Source of the DNA: Amycolatopsis anabasis
Lineage (GTDB): Bacteria > Actinomycetota > Actinomycetes > Mycobacteriales > Pseudonocardiaceae
Assembly: GCF_009765355.1 (NCBI RefSeq)
Contig: NZ_VTHK01000001.1
Coordinates: 62,001 to 126,000 of the forward strand
DNA: 64,000 nucleotides
Direction of reading: 5' to 3'
Positions within the stretch are counted from its first letter, which is position 1, and each line of letters begins with the position of its first letter. Position numbers and translations under genes: made by a program. Below the pieces are notes generated by a model. The model did no database searches, had not been told where the DNA came from, and saw only the letters and a program-made list of their open reading frames with translations. Of the stretch, positions 22,582-30,349 are shown in pieces.

Positions 22582-23348
22582 TGTCGGTACGAGTGGAACG
22601 CGAAGGCGCGGTCACCACGGTCATCCTGGCTCAGCCGGAGAAGCGCAACGCGGTGGACGGGCCGACGGCCGCCGCCCTGGCGAAGGCCTTCCGCGAGTTC
22701 GACGCGGATCCGGACGCCTCGGTCGCCGTGCTGTGGGGCGAAGGCGGCGCCTTCTGCGCCGGGGCGGACCTCAAATCCGTCGGCACCGACCGGGGCAACT
22801 CGCTCACCGAGGGCGGCGACGGCCCGATGGGGCCGACCCGGATGCGGCTGGGCAAACCGGTGATCGCGGCGATCGCCGGGCACGCCGTGGCGGGCGGGCT
22901 GGAACTCGCGCTGTGGTGCGATCTCCGGGTCGCCGAGGAGGACGCGGTGCTCGGCGTCTACTGCCGCCGCTGGGGCGTCCCGCTGATCGACGGCGGCACC
23001 GTGCGGCTGCCCCGGCTGATCGGGGTGAGCCGGGCGATGGACCTGGTGCTCACCGGCCGCGGGGTGGACGCGGCGGAGGCGTTGTCGATGGGCCTGGTCA
23101 ACCGGGTGGTGCCGGTCGGCGAATCCCGCGCGGCGGCGGAAGCGCTGGCCGCGGACATCGCCCGGTTCCCGCAGACGTGTATGCGCCAGGACCGGTTGTC
23201 CCTGCTCGAATCCGAGGGGCTGTCCGAGGCGGAGGCGATCGCCGGGGAGTTCCGGCACGGCCTGGTCTCGCTCGGCGCCGACGCCCTGGCCGGGGCACAG
23301 CGGTTCGCGAGCGGCGCGGGCCGCCACGGCGACTTCGGGTCCATCTAG
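22581..23348 (+). CDS. Crotonase-family protein, enoyl-CoA hydratase-like
   Basis: This 255-residue protein has the crotonase fold with AFCAGADLKSVG (about residues 57-68) and HAVAGGLELALWCDLRV (about 100-116). The first catalytic glutamate is kept (GGLE), but the second position, in YCRRWGVPLIDGG, is not Glu. It is last in the TetR/dehydrogenase/crotonase operon and begins on the final base of the previous stop. Its TAG overlaps the TAG of the convergent CAP-domain gene in a shared CTAG. Confidence 0.9.
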   Translation: MSVRVEREGAVTTVILAQPEKRNAVDGPTAAALAKAFREFDADPDASVAVLWGEGGAFCAGADLKSVGTDRGNSLTEGGDGPMGPTRMRLGKPVIAAIAGHAVAGGLELALWCDLRVAEEDAVLGVYCRRWGVPLIDGGTVRLPRLIGVSRAMDLVLTGRGVDAAEALSMGLVNRVVPVGESRAAAEALAADIARFPQTCMRQDRLSLLESEGLSEAEAIAGEFRHGLVSLGADALAGAQRFASGAGRHGDFGSI

Positions 23349-24073
23349 TAGCCGAAGTTCTGGGTCCAGTACCAGCCGTCCTTGGTGACGCCGACGCCCA
23401 GCTTCTTGAACGAGCAGTTGAGGATGTTCCGGCGGTGGCCGTCGGAGTTCATCCACATGCGCATGGTCTGCTCGGCGGTGGCCGAACCCTTCGCGATGTT
23501 CTCGGCGGCGGGGCTCGGGTAACCGGCCTTCTTGATGCGCTGGTCGAAGGTGACGCCGTCGGGTGTGGTGTGCGAGAAGTAGTTCCGCTCGGCCATGTCG
23601 TCGCTGTGGCCCTGCGCGGCGGCGGTCAGCCGGTCGTCGGCGGACAGCGCGCCGCAACCCGCCTTCGCGCGTTCGGTGTTGACCAGGGCGAGGACCTGCC
23701 CGCCGAACGAGCCGTCCGCGGGTTTCGGCGGGTTCGGTTTCGTGCTGGGCGGCGGTTCCGGGGCCTTCGAGGACGACGGCGGCGGGGTGGTCGTCGTGGT
23801 GGGCGGCGTAGTCGTGGTGGCCGGAGCCGGGGCGGCCGGGGCCGACGAACTCGGCGTACCCGGGACTCCTTGCGCCGCACCCGCCAGGAAAGGCGCGGCG
23901 TCGCGTTTGTACTGCGTGTCGGGCACGGTGATCCGCAGTCCGGGGTCGTCCGCGGGGCCGCGCAGGAACAGGAAACCGCCCGCCGCCAACACCACCCCGA
24001 GCACCACGCTGAGCGCGACGAGCAGCGGTCGATGACGTTGGTTCAGGGCGGACACGGGCGAAGAAATTATCAC
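23345..24073 (-). CDS. Membrane-anchored CAP (SCP/PR-1) domain protein
   Basis: This 242-residue protein has a short cytoplasmic start, one transmembrane anchor (about residues 17-40), and a low-complexity Pro/Thr/Ser linker (about 70-120). The CAP domain follows (about 122-242). The domain keeps LVNTERAKAGCGALSAD, GHSDDMAERNYFSHTTPDG, AENIAKGSATAEQTMRMWMNSDGHRRNILN, and the terminal YWTQNFGY. Two cysteines (in AGCGA and LNCSF) probably form the family disulfide. Bacterial CAP proteins act at the cell surface, with few proven activities. Confidence 0.92.
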   Translation of the reverse strand: MIISSPVSALNQRHRPLLVALSVVLGVVLAAGGFLFLRGPADDPGLRITVPDTQYKRDAAPFLAGAAQGVPGTPSSSAPAAPAPATTTTPPTTTTTPPPSSSKAPEPPPSTKPNPPKPADGSFGGQVLALVNTERAKAGCGALSADDRLTAAAQGHSDDMAERNYFSHTTPDGVTFDQRIKKAGYPSPAAENIAKGSATAEQTMRMWMNSDGHRRNILNCSFKKLGVGVTKDGWYWTQNFGY

Positions 24074-24110
24074 CGAACGATAACGGCGATAACCGACATT
24101 CAGCCCAACA

Positions 24111-24617
24111 TCATACGTCCGTTCGCCGCACCTGCCGCTCGGATTCGTTCCCGGTGAGCCGTGCGGTGGCCCGGTGCGTGATGGCCGCCGCCTCGGTGAC
24201 GAACTCGGTGATCGTCCGCAGTTGTTCCGCGCTGTACCGCGCGCAGAGCTCGGCGACCGAGGACACCAGGTAGTCCCACCGCGGCGCGGCGGCCGCGGAC
24301 TTCCGCTCGTCCAGTTCCACCAGGACCTTGCGGCGGTCCGCCGGATGCGGTTTGCGGCTGACGACGCCCTTGCGCTCCAGCCGGTCGATCAGGGCGGTCA
24401 CCGAGGCGGGCGCGAGGCCGGAATGCTCGGCGAGCTCCTTGGGGGTGAGCGGGCCGAGGCGCGCGAGGAAGTCGGCGGCCTTGGACTCGGTCGCCGAAAG
24501 CCCGCTGGCGGCGGCGATCGCGGTGTGGAACATGACCGTCTCGGTGGACAGCACCCGGGCGGCGTCCAGCAGTTTCTCGATGGCTTCCGGCTTCGCGCTT
24601 GACACATCTCTCACCAT
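24111..24617 (-). CDS. MarR-family transcriptional regulator
   Basis: This 168-residue winged-helix regulator has the MarR core at about residues 30-115: ESKAADFLARLGPLTPKELAEHSGLAPASVTALIDRLERKGVV, then the wing RKPHPADRRKVLVEL. It is divergent from the FAD monooxygenase gene across 60 AT-rich bases. That gap holds TTAG and CTAA at 24630-24656 as an imperfect inverted repeat, and is where MarR would control both genes. The ligand is likely a phenolic substrate of the monooxygenase, by analogy. Confidence 0.9.
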   Translation of the reverse strand: MVRDVSSAKPEAIEKLLDAARVLSTETVMFHTAIAAASGLSATESKAADFLARLGPLTPKELAEHSGLAPASVTALIDRLERKGVVSRKPHPADRRKVLVELDERKSAAAAPRWDYLVSSVAELCARYSAEQLRTITEFVTEAAAITHRATARLTGNESERQVRRTDV

Positions 24618-24677
24618 ACCCGAATATTTAGCTCAATCGAATAACTCTGCAACTAAGAGACTCGACTGGAGAGGGAC

Positions 24678-25871
24678 ATGGCACGGGCATTGATCATCGG
24701 GGGCGGCGTCGCGGGGACGGTGACCGCGATCGCGCTGAAGAAGGCCGGGCTCGAACCGGTGGTGTACGAGGCCTACGACCGGACCGCGGACGGCGTCGGC
24801 GCCTTCCTCACCGTGGCGGTGAACGGCCTGGACGCGCTGGACGCGATCGGGCTCAAGGACAGGCTGGTGGACAAGGGGCTGGACACCCCGCGGATGGCGA
24901 TGCACCTCGGGGCGAGCGGGAAGAAGCTGGGCGAGTTCCCGTTCGGCTCGGCCGAGGACGGCACGGTCTACCAGACGTTCCTGCGCGCGGATCTGTACAC
25001 CGCGCTGCGCGAGGAGGCCGAGCGCGAGGGCGTCGAGGTGCGCTACGACCGGCGGCTGGTGGACGCCGAACGGACCGGCGGCGGCGTGCGCGCGAAGTTC
25101 GCGGACGGCAGCCACGCCGAGGGCGACCTGCTGATCGGCGCGGACGGGCTGCACTCGCGGGTCCGCACGCTGCTCGACCCGGACGCGCCGCGGGCCCGGT
25201 ACCTGGGCCTGCTCAACACCGGCGGATTCGCCTCGGGCGTGCGGATCGGCGCCGAACCGGGCGTGGCGAACATGATCTTCGGGCGGCGGTGCTTCTTCGG
25301 CTACTTCACGCATCCGGACGGCCGGGTGTGGTGGTTCGCGAACCCGGCCCGCGCGGTGGCGCCGACCGCCGCCGAACTGGCGGCGATCACCGACGAGCAG
25401 TGGCGGGCGGAGCTGATCCGGCTGTTCCGGGCCGACCGGACCCCAGCGGTTCGGATCATCGAGGCGACGCCGGAGATCTTCCGGCCGTGGGCGACCTACG
25501 ACTTCCCGAACGTGCCGATCTGGCACCGCGACCGGATGGTGATCATCGGCGACGCGGCGCACGCCGTTTCGCCCGCCTCCGGCCAGGGCGCGTCGATGGC
25601 GCTCGAGGACGCGGTGACCCTGGCTCGGTGCCTGCGGGACGTCGACGGGATCGACGCGGCGTTCGCCGCCTACGAGCGGCTGCGGCGCGACCGGGTGGAG
25701 GCGATCGTGGTGGAGGGCAAGCGCAACGGCGACGCGAAGGCCGTCGGCCCGATCGGCCGGCTGGTGCGGGACTTCTTCATCGCCCGGGCGTTCCGCAAGA
25801 GCGGGGACATGCCGGACACCTCGTGGACGTGGAACCACCACATCGAATGGGCGGAACGCGTGGCCGCCTAG
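24678..25871 (+). CDS. FAD-dependent monooxygenase (PHBH/UbiH fold)
   Basis: This 397-residue flavoprotein has the three sequence marks of class A monooxygenases: ALIIGGGVAGTVTAIALKKAG at the N-terminus (dinucleotide fold), LLIGADGLHSRVR (about residues 152-164), and VIIGDAAHAVSPASGQGASM (about 289-308), which binds FAD ribityl and gates the active site. It should hydroxylate an aromatic or polyketide-like compound using NAD(P)H and oxygen. The ribosome site GAGAGGGAC precedes the ATG. The divergent MarR gene is its likely repressor. Its TAG shares a CTAG with the convergent AraC gene. Confidence 0.92.
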   Translation: MARALIIGGGVAGTVTAIALKKAGLEPVVYEAYDRTADGVGAFLTVAVNGLDALDAIGLKDRLVDKGLDTPRMAMHLGASGKKLGEFPFGSAEDGTVYQTFLRADLYTALREEAEREGVEVRYDRRLVDAERTGGGVRAKFADGSHAEGDLLIGADGLHSRVRTLLDPDAPRARYLGLLNTGGFASGVRIGAEPGVANMIFGRRCFFGYFTHPDGRVWWFANPARAVAPTAAELAAITDEQWRAELIRLFRADRTPAVRIIEATPEIFRPWATYDFPNVPIWHRDRMVIIGDAAHAVSPASGQGASMALEDAVTLARCLRDVDGIDAAFAAYERLRRDRVEAIVVEGKRNGDAKAVGPIGRLVRDFFIARAFRKSGDMPDTSWTWNHHIEWAERVAA

Positions 25872-26608
25872 CGGTTGTGGGCGCCCGGGGTGTGCCCGAA
25901 CGCGGTGCGGAAGACGTCGATGAACGCGCTCGTGGACGCCCAGCCGCAGCGGTGCGCGACCGCGGTCACCGGAACGTCCTCGGCCAGCAGGAAAAGCGCC
26001 CGCTGCAGGCGCAGCTGGGTGCGCCACTGCGGGAAGGTCATGCCGAGTTCCGCCCGGCACAGCCTGCTCAACGTCCGGTCGCTGGCCCCGGTCGCGGCGC
26101 CCAGTTCGGCCAGCGTCCGGTTGTCCGCGGGATCTTCCCGCAGGAGCGCGCAGATCGCGGCCAGCCGGGGGTCGCGGGCTTCGGGCAGGTGCAGGGGCTG
26201 CTGGGGCGAGTGCCGGAGCTGGTCCAGCAGCACCGCGCGCATCCGGCGGCGCTCGGCGTTCTGGGTGTCCGCGGCCCGGGTGTAGGCGAGGATCAGTTCG
26301 CGCAGGAGCGGGCTGACCGCGAGGACCGCGGGCGCTTCGAGGCGCAGCGGGTTGTCGGTGACCGGCAGGCCCACGATGTGCAGATCGGTGGTGCCGTGCG
26401 CGCGGTGCTCGTGCACCGTCCTGGCCGGAACCCAGATCGCCCGGGTGGCCGGGGCGACCCAGCTCCCCGCATCGGTCCGGACCGACAGCACACCCCGCCC
26501 GGCGTAGACGATCTGGTGGTCGTCGTGCCAGTGCGCGTCGATCCCGGCCCCGGCCGCCAGCGGGCGGATCCCGGTCGGGGCCCGCGGATCATGGCGGGGA
26601 ATCGACAT
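25868..26608 (-). CDS. AraC-family transcriptional regulator
   Basis: This 246-residue activator has an N-terminal cupin sensor (about residues 15-110; AHWHDDHQIVYAGRGVLSV, VPARTVHEH). Two helix-turn-helix motifs follow at the C-terminus (TLAELGAATGASDRTLSRLCRAELG and VTAVAHRCGWASTSAFIDVFRTAFGHTPG). It is divergent from the MFS exporter gene with a 54-bp gap, so it most likely controls that transporter. I chose the ATG at 26608. Confidence 0.9.
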   Translation of the reverse strand: MSIPRHDPRAPTGIRPLAAGAGIDAHWHDDHQIVYAGRGVLSVRTDAGSWVAPATRAIWVPARTVHEHRAHGTTDLHIVGLPVTDNPLRLEAPAVLAVSPLLRELILAYTRAADTQNAERRRMRAVLLDQLRHSPQQPLHLPEARDPRLAAICALLREDPADNRTLAELGAATGASDRTLSRLCRAELGMTFPQWRTQLRLQRALFLLAEDVPVTAVAHRCGWASTSAFIDVFRTAFGHTPGAHNR

Positions 26609-26662
26609 AGAACGGCATTTTATCGGAAGTCGGCCAGCCCCGCGGCGCTCGAAGATCAGTTC

Positions 26663-27874
26663 ATGCGGAGTGAACGCGGGGCCGTGACCCTGCTGTCGAT
26701 CGGGCACGCGAGCGTCGACTTCTACCAGGGAGCCGTGCCCGCGGTGGTGCCGGTACTGGTGGCGCAGCGGCATTACGGGTACCTGGCGGTGTCCGGGATC
26801 ATGCTGGCGGCGACGCTGCTTTCCTCGGTGGTGCAACCACTTTTCGGGGTGTTGACCGATCGCCGCGCGATGCCGTGGCTGCTCCCGGTGAGCATGAGCA
26901 CCGCCGGGCTCGGGCTCGCGGCGAGCGGGCTGAGCGACTCGTACCTCGTGACCTGGCTGGCCATCGCGTTGAGCGGCGTCGGCGTCGCGGCCTACCACCC
27001 CGAGGCCGCCCGGCTGGCGCGCGTGGTCAGCCGGGGCGGCCACGGCGCGATGAGCTGGTTCTCCCTCGGCGGCAACATCGGTTTCGCGCTGGCGCCCTTG
27101 GTTGTCACCCCGATCCTGGCCGCGGGCGGGCTGGCCGCGACCCCGCTGCTGCTGGGCTCGGCGGCCCTCGGTGTGCTGCTGACGCTCACCGTGCTGCGCT
27201 CGCTGAGCCGCGGGGACGCCGCGGACCGGGCGCAGGGCGCGCGGTCCGGCCGGGACGACTGGCCCGCCTTCCTCCGGCTGTCGGCGGTGGTCGTCTGCCG
27301 GTCGATCATCTACGTGGGCCTGAGCGCGTTCGTCGCCCTCTACGCGGGGGAGCACGGCGTTTCCGGCGCCGTCGCGCTGTTCGTGCTGTTCGCCGGGGGC
27401 GCGGTCGGCACCGTGCTGGGCGGGCGGCTCGCGGTCCGGTGGGGCCGGATCCGGACGGTGCGGATCGCCTACGCGGCCGTGATCCCGATGCTCGCCGGGG
27501 TGGTGTTCGTCCCGGGTTACGGGTTGTACCCGTTCGTCGCGGCCACCGGGATCGCGCTGTACGTGCCGTTCTCGCTGCACATCACGCTCGGGCAGGACTA
27601 CCTGCCGAACCGGGTCGGCACGGCGAGCGGGGTCACCCTCGGCCTCGCGGTCAGCATCGGCGGGGTCGCCACCCCGGCCGTCGGCGCGCTCGCCGACGCC
27701 ACCTCGCTCCAGGTCGCGCTGGGTTCCCTGCTGGCTTTGGCCGCGCTGGCCTGGTTCCTCGCGCGGGGTTTGCGGGAACCGGTCAGCGCCGGGTGTTCGT
27801 CCGGTGGAAGTTCTTGTACGCCCGGCTCGGGGTCGGACCGCGTTGCCCCTGGTAGCGCGACCCGGCCTGGGTAG
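26663..27874 (+). CDS. MFS efflux transporter, fosmidomycin-resistance (Fsr)-like
   Basis: This 403-residue protein has 11-12 hydrophobic helices and resembles Fsr-type exporters: [20 protein letters not shown] in helix 1, [17 protein letters not shown] in the motif A region, and [20 protein letters not shown] with the HPE signature of the group. The normal family C-terminus is reached near GLREP at 27780. The frame then continues for about 30 more residues of Ser/Gly-rich sequence antisense to the end of dcd. The overlap with dcd is 92 nt. It is probably controlled by the divergent AraC protein. Confidence 0.9.
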   Translation: MRSERGAVTLLSIGHASVDFYQGAVPAVVPVLVAQRHYGYLAVSGIMLAATLLSSVVQPLFGVLTDRRAMPWLLPVSMSTAGLGLAASGLSDSYLVTWLAIALSGVGVAAYHPEAARLARVVSRGGHGAMSWFSLGGNIGFALAPLVVTPILAAGGLAATPLLLGSAALGVLLTLTVLRSLSRGDAADRAQGARSGRDDWPAFLRLSAVVVCRSIIYVGLSAFVALYAGEHGVSGAVALFVLFAGGAVGTVLGGRLAVRWGRIRTVRIAYAAVIPMLAGVVFVPGYGLYPFVAATGIALYVPFSLHITLGQDYLPNRVGTASGVTLGLAVSIGGVATPAVGALADATSLQVALGSLLALAALAWFLARGLREPVSAGCSSGGSSCTPGSGSDRVAPGSATRPG

Positions 27875-28364
27875 AGCCGTACGGGTGCTCGGCCGGGCTG
27901 TTCAGCATGAACAGGCAGAGCTGGCCGATCTTCATCCCGGGCCACAGGGTGATCGGCAGGTTCGCGACGTTCGACAGTTCGAGCGTGATGTGCCCGCTGA
28001 ACCCCGGGTCGATGAACCCGGCCGTCGAGTGGGTCAGCAGCCCGAGCCGCCCGAGCGAGGACTTGCCCTCGAGCCGCCCCGCGAGGTCGTCGGGCAGCGT
28101 GACCAGTTCGTAGGTGGAGCCCAGCACGAACTCACCCGGGTGGAGGACGAACGGGTCCTCGCCGTCCTTCTCCACCAGCGACGTCAGCTCGTCCTGCTGG
28201 AGCTGCGGATCGATGTGGGTGTACTTCGTGTTGTTGAAGACCCGGAAGAAGCGGTCCAGCCGCACGTCGATGCTGGACGGTTGCAGCATCGCGGGGTCGA
28301 ACGGGTCCACCCCGAGCCGTCCGTCTTCGAGCTGTTTGCGGAGGTCGCGGTCACTGAGCAGCAC
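27783..28364 (-). CDS. dcd: dCTP deaminase (probably bifunctional dCTP deaminase/dUTPase)
   Basis: This 193-residue enzyme makes dUTP or dUMP from dCTP for thymidylate synthesis. The trimer-forming core is intact: [40 protein letters not shown] (substrate site, about residues 108-129) and [17 protein letters not shown]. Actinobacterial Dcd proteins of this length usually convert dCTP straight to dUMP, but this cannot be proved from sequence. GTG 28364 is preceded by a GGTGGG site and starts 18 nt after the MpaB-family gene, so the two may share a transcript. Its 3' end is overlapped by the convergent MFS gene. Confidence 0.97.
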   Translation of the reverse strand: MLLSDRDLRKQLEDGRLGVDPFDPAMLQPSSIDVRLDRFFRVFNNTKYTHIDPQLQQDELTSLVEKDGEDPFVLHPGEFVLGSTYELVTLPDDLAGRLEGKSSLGRLGLLTHSTAGFIDPGFSGHITLELSNVANLPITLWPGMKIGQLCLFMLNSPAEHPYGSTQAGSRYQGQRGPTPSRAYKNFHRTNTRR

Positions 28365-28382
28365 GCGCCCACCATACGGGGT

Positions 28383-29606
28383 TCAGGCGGCTCGCCGAGG
28401 TTCGGTCCGCATGTGGGAGCCGTACGTGGTGTCCGGATTGAACAGCTTCCCGAGCCGCTCGACGTAGGTTTTCCGCCCCGCGTGGCCGATGCGTTCCTGC
28501 AACGCGGTCGCCCCGGGAACCCGGCGGCGGACGGTCTCCGCGGCGAAGTTCACCGCGGCCGCGGCCAGCACCGCCGCCTGCGCGACCGGATCGTTGGGCA
28601 GCTCGAGGAAGTCGGCGTTGACCTTGCCGAGGACCAGGCGGCTGATCGACGAATGCACCCGCACCGAGACGTGCGCGAGCACCTTCCCGATCGCGCCGCG
28701 CCCGTTGCCGATCTCCGCGTGGGACTTGAGCAGTGCCCGCGCGAGCCGTTTGGAGTCCTCGTCGGGGATGAACTCGGTCGCCGCGAGCAGCCAGAGCAGC
28801 CGCCAGGCGTCGCCCTCGTTCGCGGGCAGGAGTTCCTCGTCGATGCCCATCAGCCAGCCGACATACCGCCAGAGGTGCAGGATGTCCGCGCGTTCCCGCT
28901 CGGTGAACCGGATGCCCAGCAGCTGCACCCCGAACACGAACACCAGCGAGAACAGCAGCAGCGTCCCGGTGGTCTGAACCTGGTTGATCGGCCGATCCCA
29001 AGCCGAGTAGTCCCAGTCCTCGCGCCGGTTCATCGCCGCGCGAACGTGCGCGTGGACCAGCCGGACCCGGAGCGCGGAGGCGTACCCGCTCTCGCCGCGG
29101 CGCAGGTTGCCGGGCGTGGTCACGTCGATCCACCAGGTCGCCGTCTCGACCAGGCGGCGGGATGCCATGTATTCGATCTCGCCGGTGCCGACCAGTGCTT
29201 TCGTCGCCCGCGAGGCGAGGTACCCGCCCATCAACGACATGTCGCCGAGCGGGAAGAGCCCGAGCAGCCCGGTCCGCGTGATCGCCCGGGCGCCGCGCTC
29301 GATCCGGGCGAAGTCGACCCAGTACGGGGTCCGCTCGACGCTCGCGAAGAAGTCGACCAGTTCCCCGGGCGGCTCGTCGAGCGCCTCGATGCCGTGTTTG
29401 AGCGCCCGCTCGAACAGTTGCCGCCCCTCCCCGGCCTTCCGGCCGCGGATCATCGCCACCACCGCGTCGGCGAGCGGATCCTCCGCCTGCGCGAACTCCC
29501 GCAAGCGCCGAACCTGCCGCTCGTCCCCGCGGATGTCCCCCTCGATGAACAACCTCGACGCCAGCCGGAACCCGCCCTGCCGGAACAACTCAGGCTCGTC
29601 AACCAC
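28383..29606 (-). CDS. MpaB-family oxygenase (DUF2236)
   Basis: This roughly 407-residue protein belongs to the DUF2236/oxygenase-MpaB family, related to latex-clearing protein, a heme-b oxygenase. Conserved features are GLFPLGDMSLMGGYLASRA, RRLVETATWWIDVTTPGNL, and RVRLVHAHVRAAM with the histidine cluster typical of heme binding. GFxGxQ-like loops follow. I prefer GTG 29606, which follows GAGGTGA by 5 nt; an ATG at 29630 is possible and adds 8 residues. The substrate is unknown. A GACAAC dyad upstream suggests TetR control. Confidence 0.85.
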   Translation of the reverse strand: MVDEPELFRQGGFRLASRLFIEGDIRGDERQVRRLREFAQAEDPLADAVVAMIRGRKAGEGRQLFERALKHGIEALDEPPGELVDFFASVERTPYWVDFARIERGARAITRTGLLGLFPLGDMSLMGGYLASRATKALVGTGEIEYMASRRLVETATWWIDVTTPGNLRRGESGYASALRVRLVHAHVRAAMNRREDWDYSAWDRPINQVQTTGTLLLFSLVFVFGVQLLGIRFTERERADILHLWRYVGWLMGIDEELLPANEGDAWRLLWLLAATEFIPDEDSKRLARALLKSHAEIGNGRGAIGKVLAHVSVRVHSSISRLVLGKVNADFLELPNDPVAQAAVLAAAAVNFAAETVRRRVPGATALQERIGHAGRKTYVERLGKLFNPDTTYGSHMRTEPRRAA

Positions 29607-29631
29607 GGCACTCACCTCGCAGAACGACATC

Positions 29632-29647
29632 GACAACAAGTGTTGTC
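29632..29647. promoter_or_regulatory. Operator upstream of the MpaB-family gene
   Basis: GACAAC-aagt-GTTGTC is a perfect 6-4-6 dyad. On the minus strand TTGACT at 29663-29668 could be the -35, placing the dyad over the -10 region. No cognate regulator gene is adjacent. Confidence 0.6.
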
Positions 29648-29690
29648 ACTTGCCCGCGCGGTAGTCAAGCCTCGAGTTACGGGGAAGCCC

Positions 29691-29718
29691 TTCGCAAGCG
29701 ATCGGAGCGGCATAGTAT
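29691..29718 (+). promoter_or_regulatory. Likely promoter of tRNA-Gly
   Basis: TTCGCA (29691-29696) and TAGTAT (29713-29718) are spaced by 16 nt and end 14 nt before the tRNA. Confidence 0.5.
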
Positions 29719-29732
29719 GCTCACGACACACT

Positions 29733-29803
29733 GCGGATGTAGTTCAATGGTAGAACATCAGCTTCCCAAGCTGAGAACGCGGGTTCGATTCCCGTCATCC
29801 GCT
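29733..29803 (+). tRNA. tRNA-Gly (anticodon CCC)
   Basis: The 71-nt sequence folds as a complete cloverleaf. The acceptor stem GCGGATG pairs with CATCCGC, the D-arm is GTTCAATGGTAGAAC, and the anticodon stem TCAGC/GCTGA holds the loop TTCCCAA. The T-arm is CGGGTTCGATTCCCG and the discriminator base is T. Loop positions 34-36 are CCC, which reads GGG glycine codons. CCA is not encoded. A hairpin follows 8 nt later. I see no duplicated tRNA end that would mark an integrated element. Confidence 0.96.
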
Positions 29804-29810
29804 CTCCGTC

Positions 29811-29855
29811 GAAAGCCCCAGGTCAACAGCCGTCCACTGTAGACCCGGGGCTTTC
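29811..29855 (+). terminator. Terminator after tRNA-Gly
   Basis: GAAAGCCCC pairs perfectly with GGGGCTTTC across a 27-nt loop, followed by GTCTT. The loop itself contains GTCCACTGTAGAC, a copy of the recurrent 13-mer noted in the findings. Confidence 0.7.
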
Positions 29856-29884
29856 GTCTTGAGAGGCCGCGTGCTCCCCGTTCC

Positions 29885-29947
29885 GGTAGCCGAACTACAC
29901 GCTCAGGCAAGCGAACTCCACACTCCGGCAAGCGAGTCGCACACTCA
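29885..29947. repeat. Three tandem 21-bp intergenic repeats (site A)
   Basis: Units at 29885-29905, 29906-29926 and 29927-29947 each read roughly GGCAAGCGAACTCCACACTC plus one base. The same 21-bp unit recurs in triplicate at 55842-55904. It lies between the tRNA terminator and the end of the YjbR-like gene. Confidence 0.85.
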
Positions 29948-29965
29948 GAACCGGGAGCACGGGGT

Positions 29966-30307
29966 TCAGCTCGCGTCGAAGGTCTTCCGCAGTTTGGCCG
30001 GGGCTTTGCGGCGCCAGGCGTCTTCGAGGAGTTCGGTCAGCTGCTCGGGGTCGACGCGCTCGAGGTCGACCAGGATCGCGCCGTAGCCGTCGTAGTGCGG
30101 GGTCGTGTAGAACGCCGGGTCGCCGGACGCCAGCAGGGCCTCCTTCTCGTCCAGGTCGCACATCAGCACCAGGCCACCTTCGGCTTCGGTCCGCAGGCGG
30201 GCGAAGCTCTTCCCGGCGACCTTGAGCGACGGCGTCCGGTACGAGGTCGACTCCTCGACCTCCGGCAGCCGCTTCGCCAGCGCCACCACCTCGTCCCAGG
30301 TCGTCAT
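29966..30307 (-). CDS. MmcQ/YjbR family protein
   Basis: This 113-residue protein has the double-wing (CyaY-like) DNA-binding fold of the MmcQ/YjbR family: WDEVVALAKRLPEVEESTSYRTPSLKVAGKSFARL at the N-terminus, ALLASGDPAFYTTPHYDGYGAILVDL in the middle, and a C-terminal DAWRRKAPAKLRKTF helix. The function of the family is not established. GGAGGCGGG precedes the ATG at 30307. It is monocistronic, between the tRNA region and the nucleotidase gene. Confidence 0.9.
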   Translation of the reverse strand: MTTWDEVVALAKRLPEVEESTSYRTPSLKVAGKSFARLRTEAEGGLVLMCDLDEKEALLASGDPAFYTTPHYDGYGAILVDLERVDPEQLTELLEDAWRRKAPAKLRKTFDAS

Positions 30308-30349
30308 CCCGCCTCCTTCCGGTTGCCCCACTGTTCCGGACACGAGCGG

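Noticed and set aside
29733..29947. tRNA-Gly as the attachment site of an integrated element
   Set aside because: No integrase gene and no duplicated tRNA 3' end are found downstream within the window.
29885..29947. CRISPR array
   Set aside because: The 21-bp units are directly contiguous without spacers, only three per site, and there are no cas genes.
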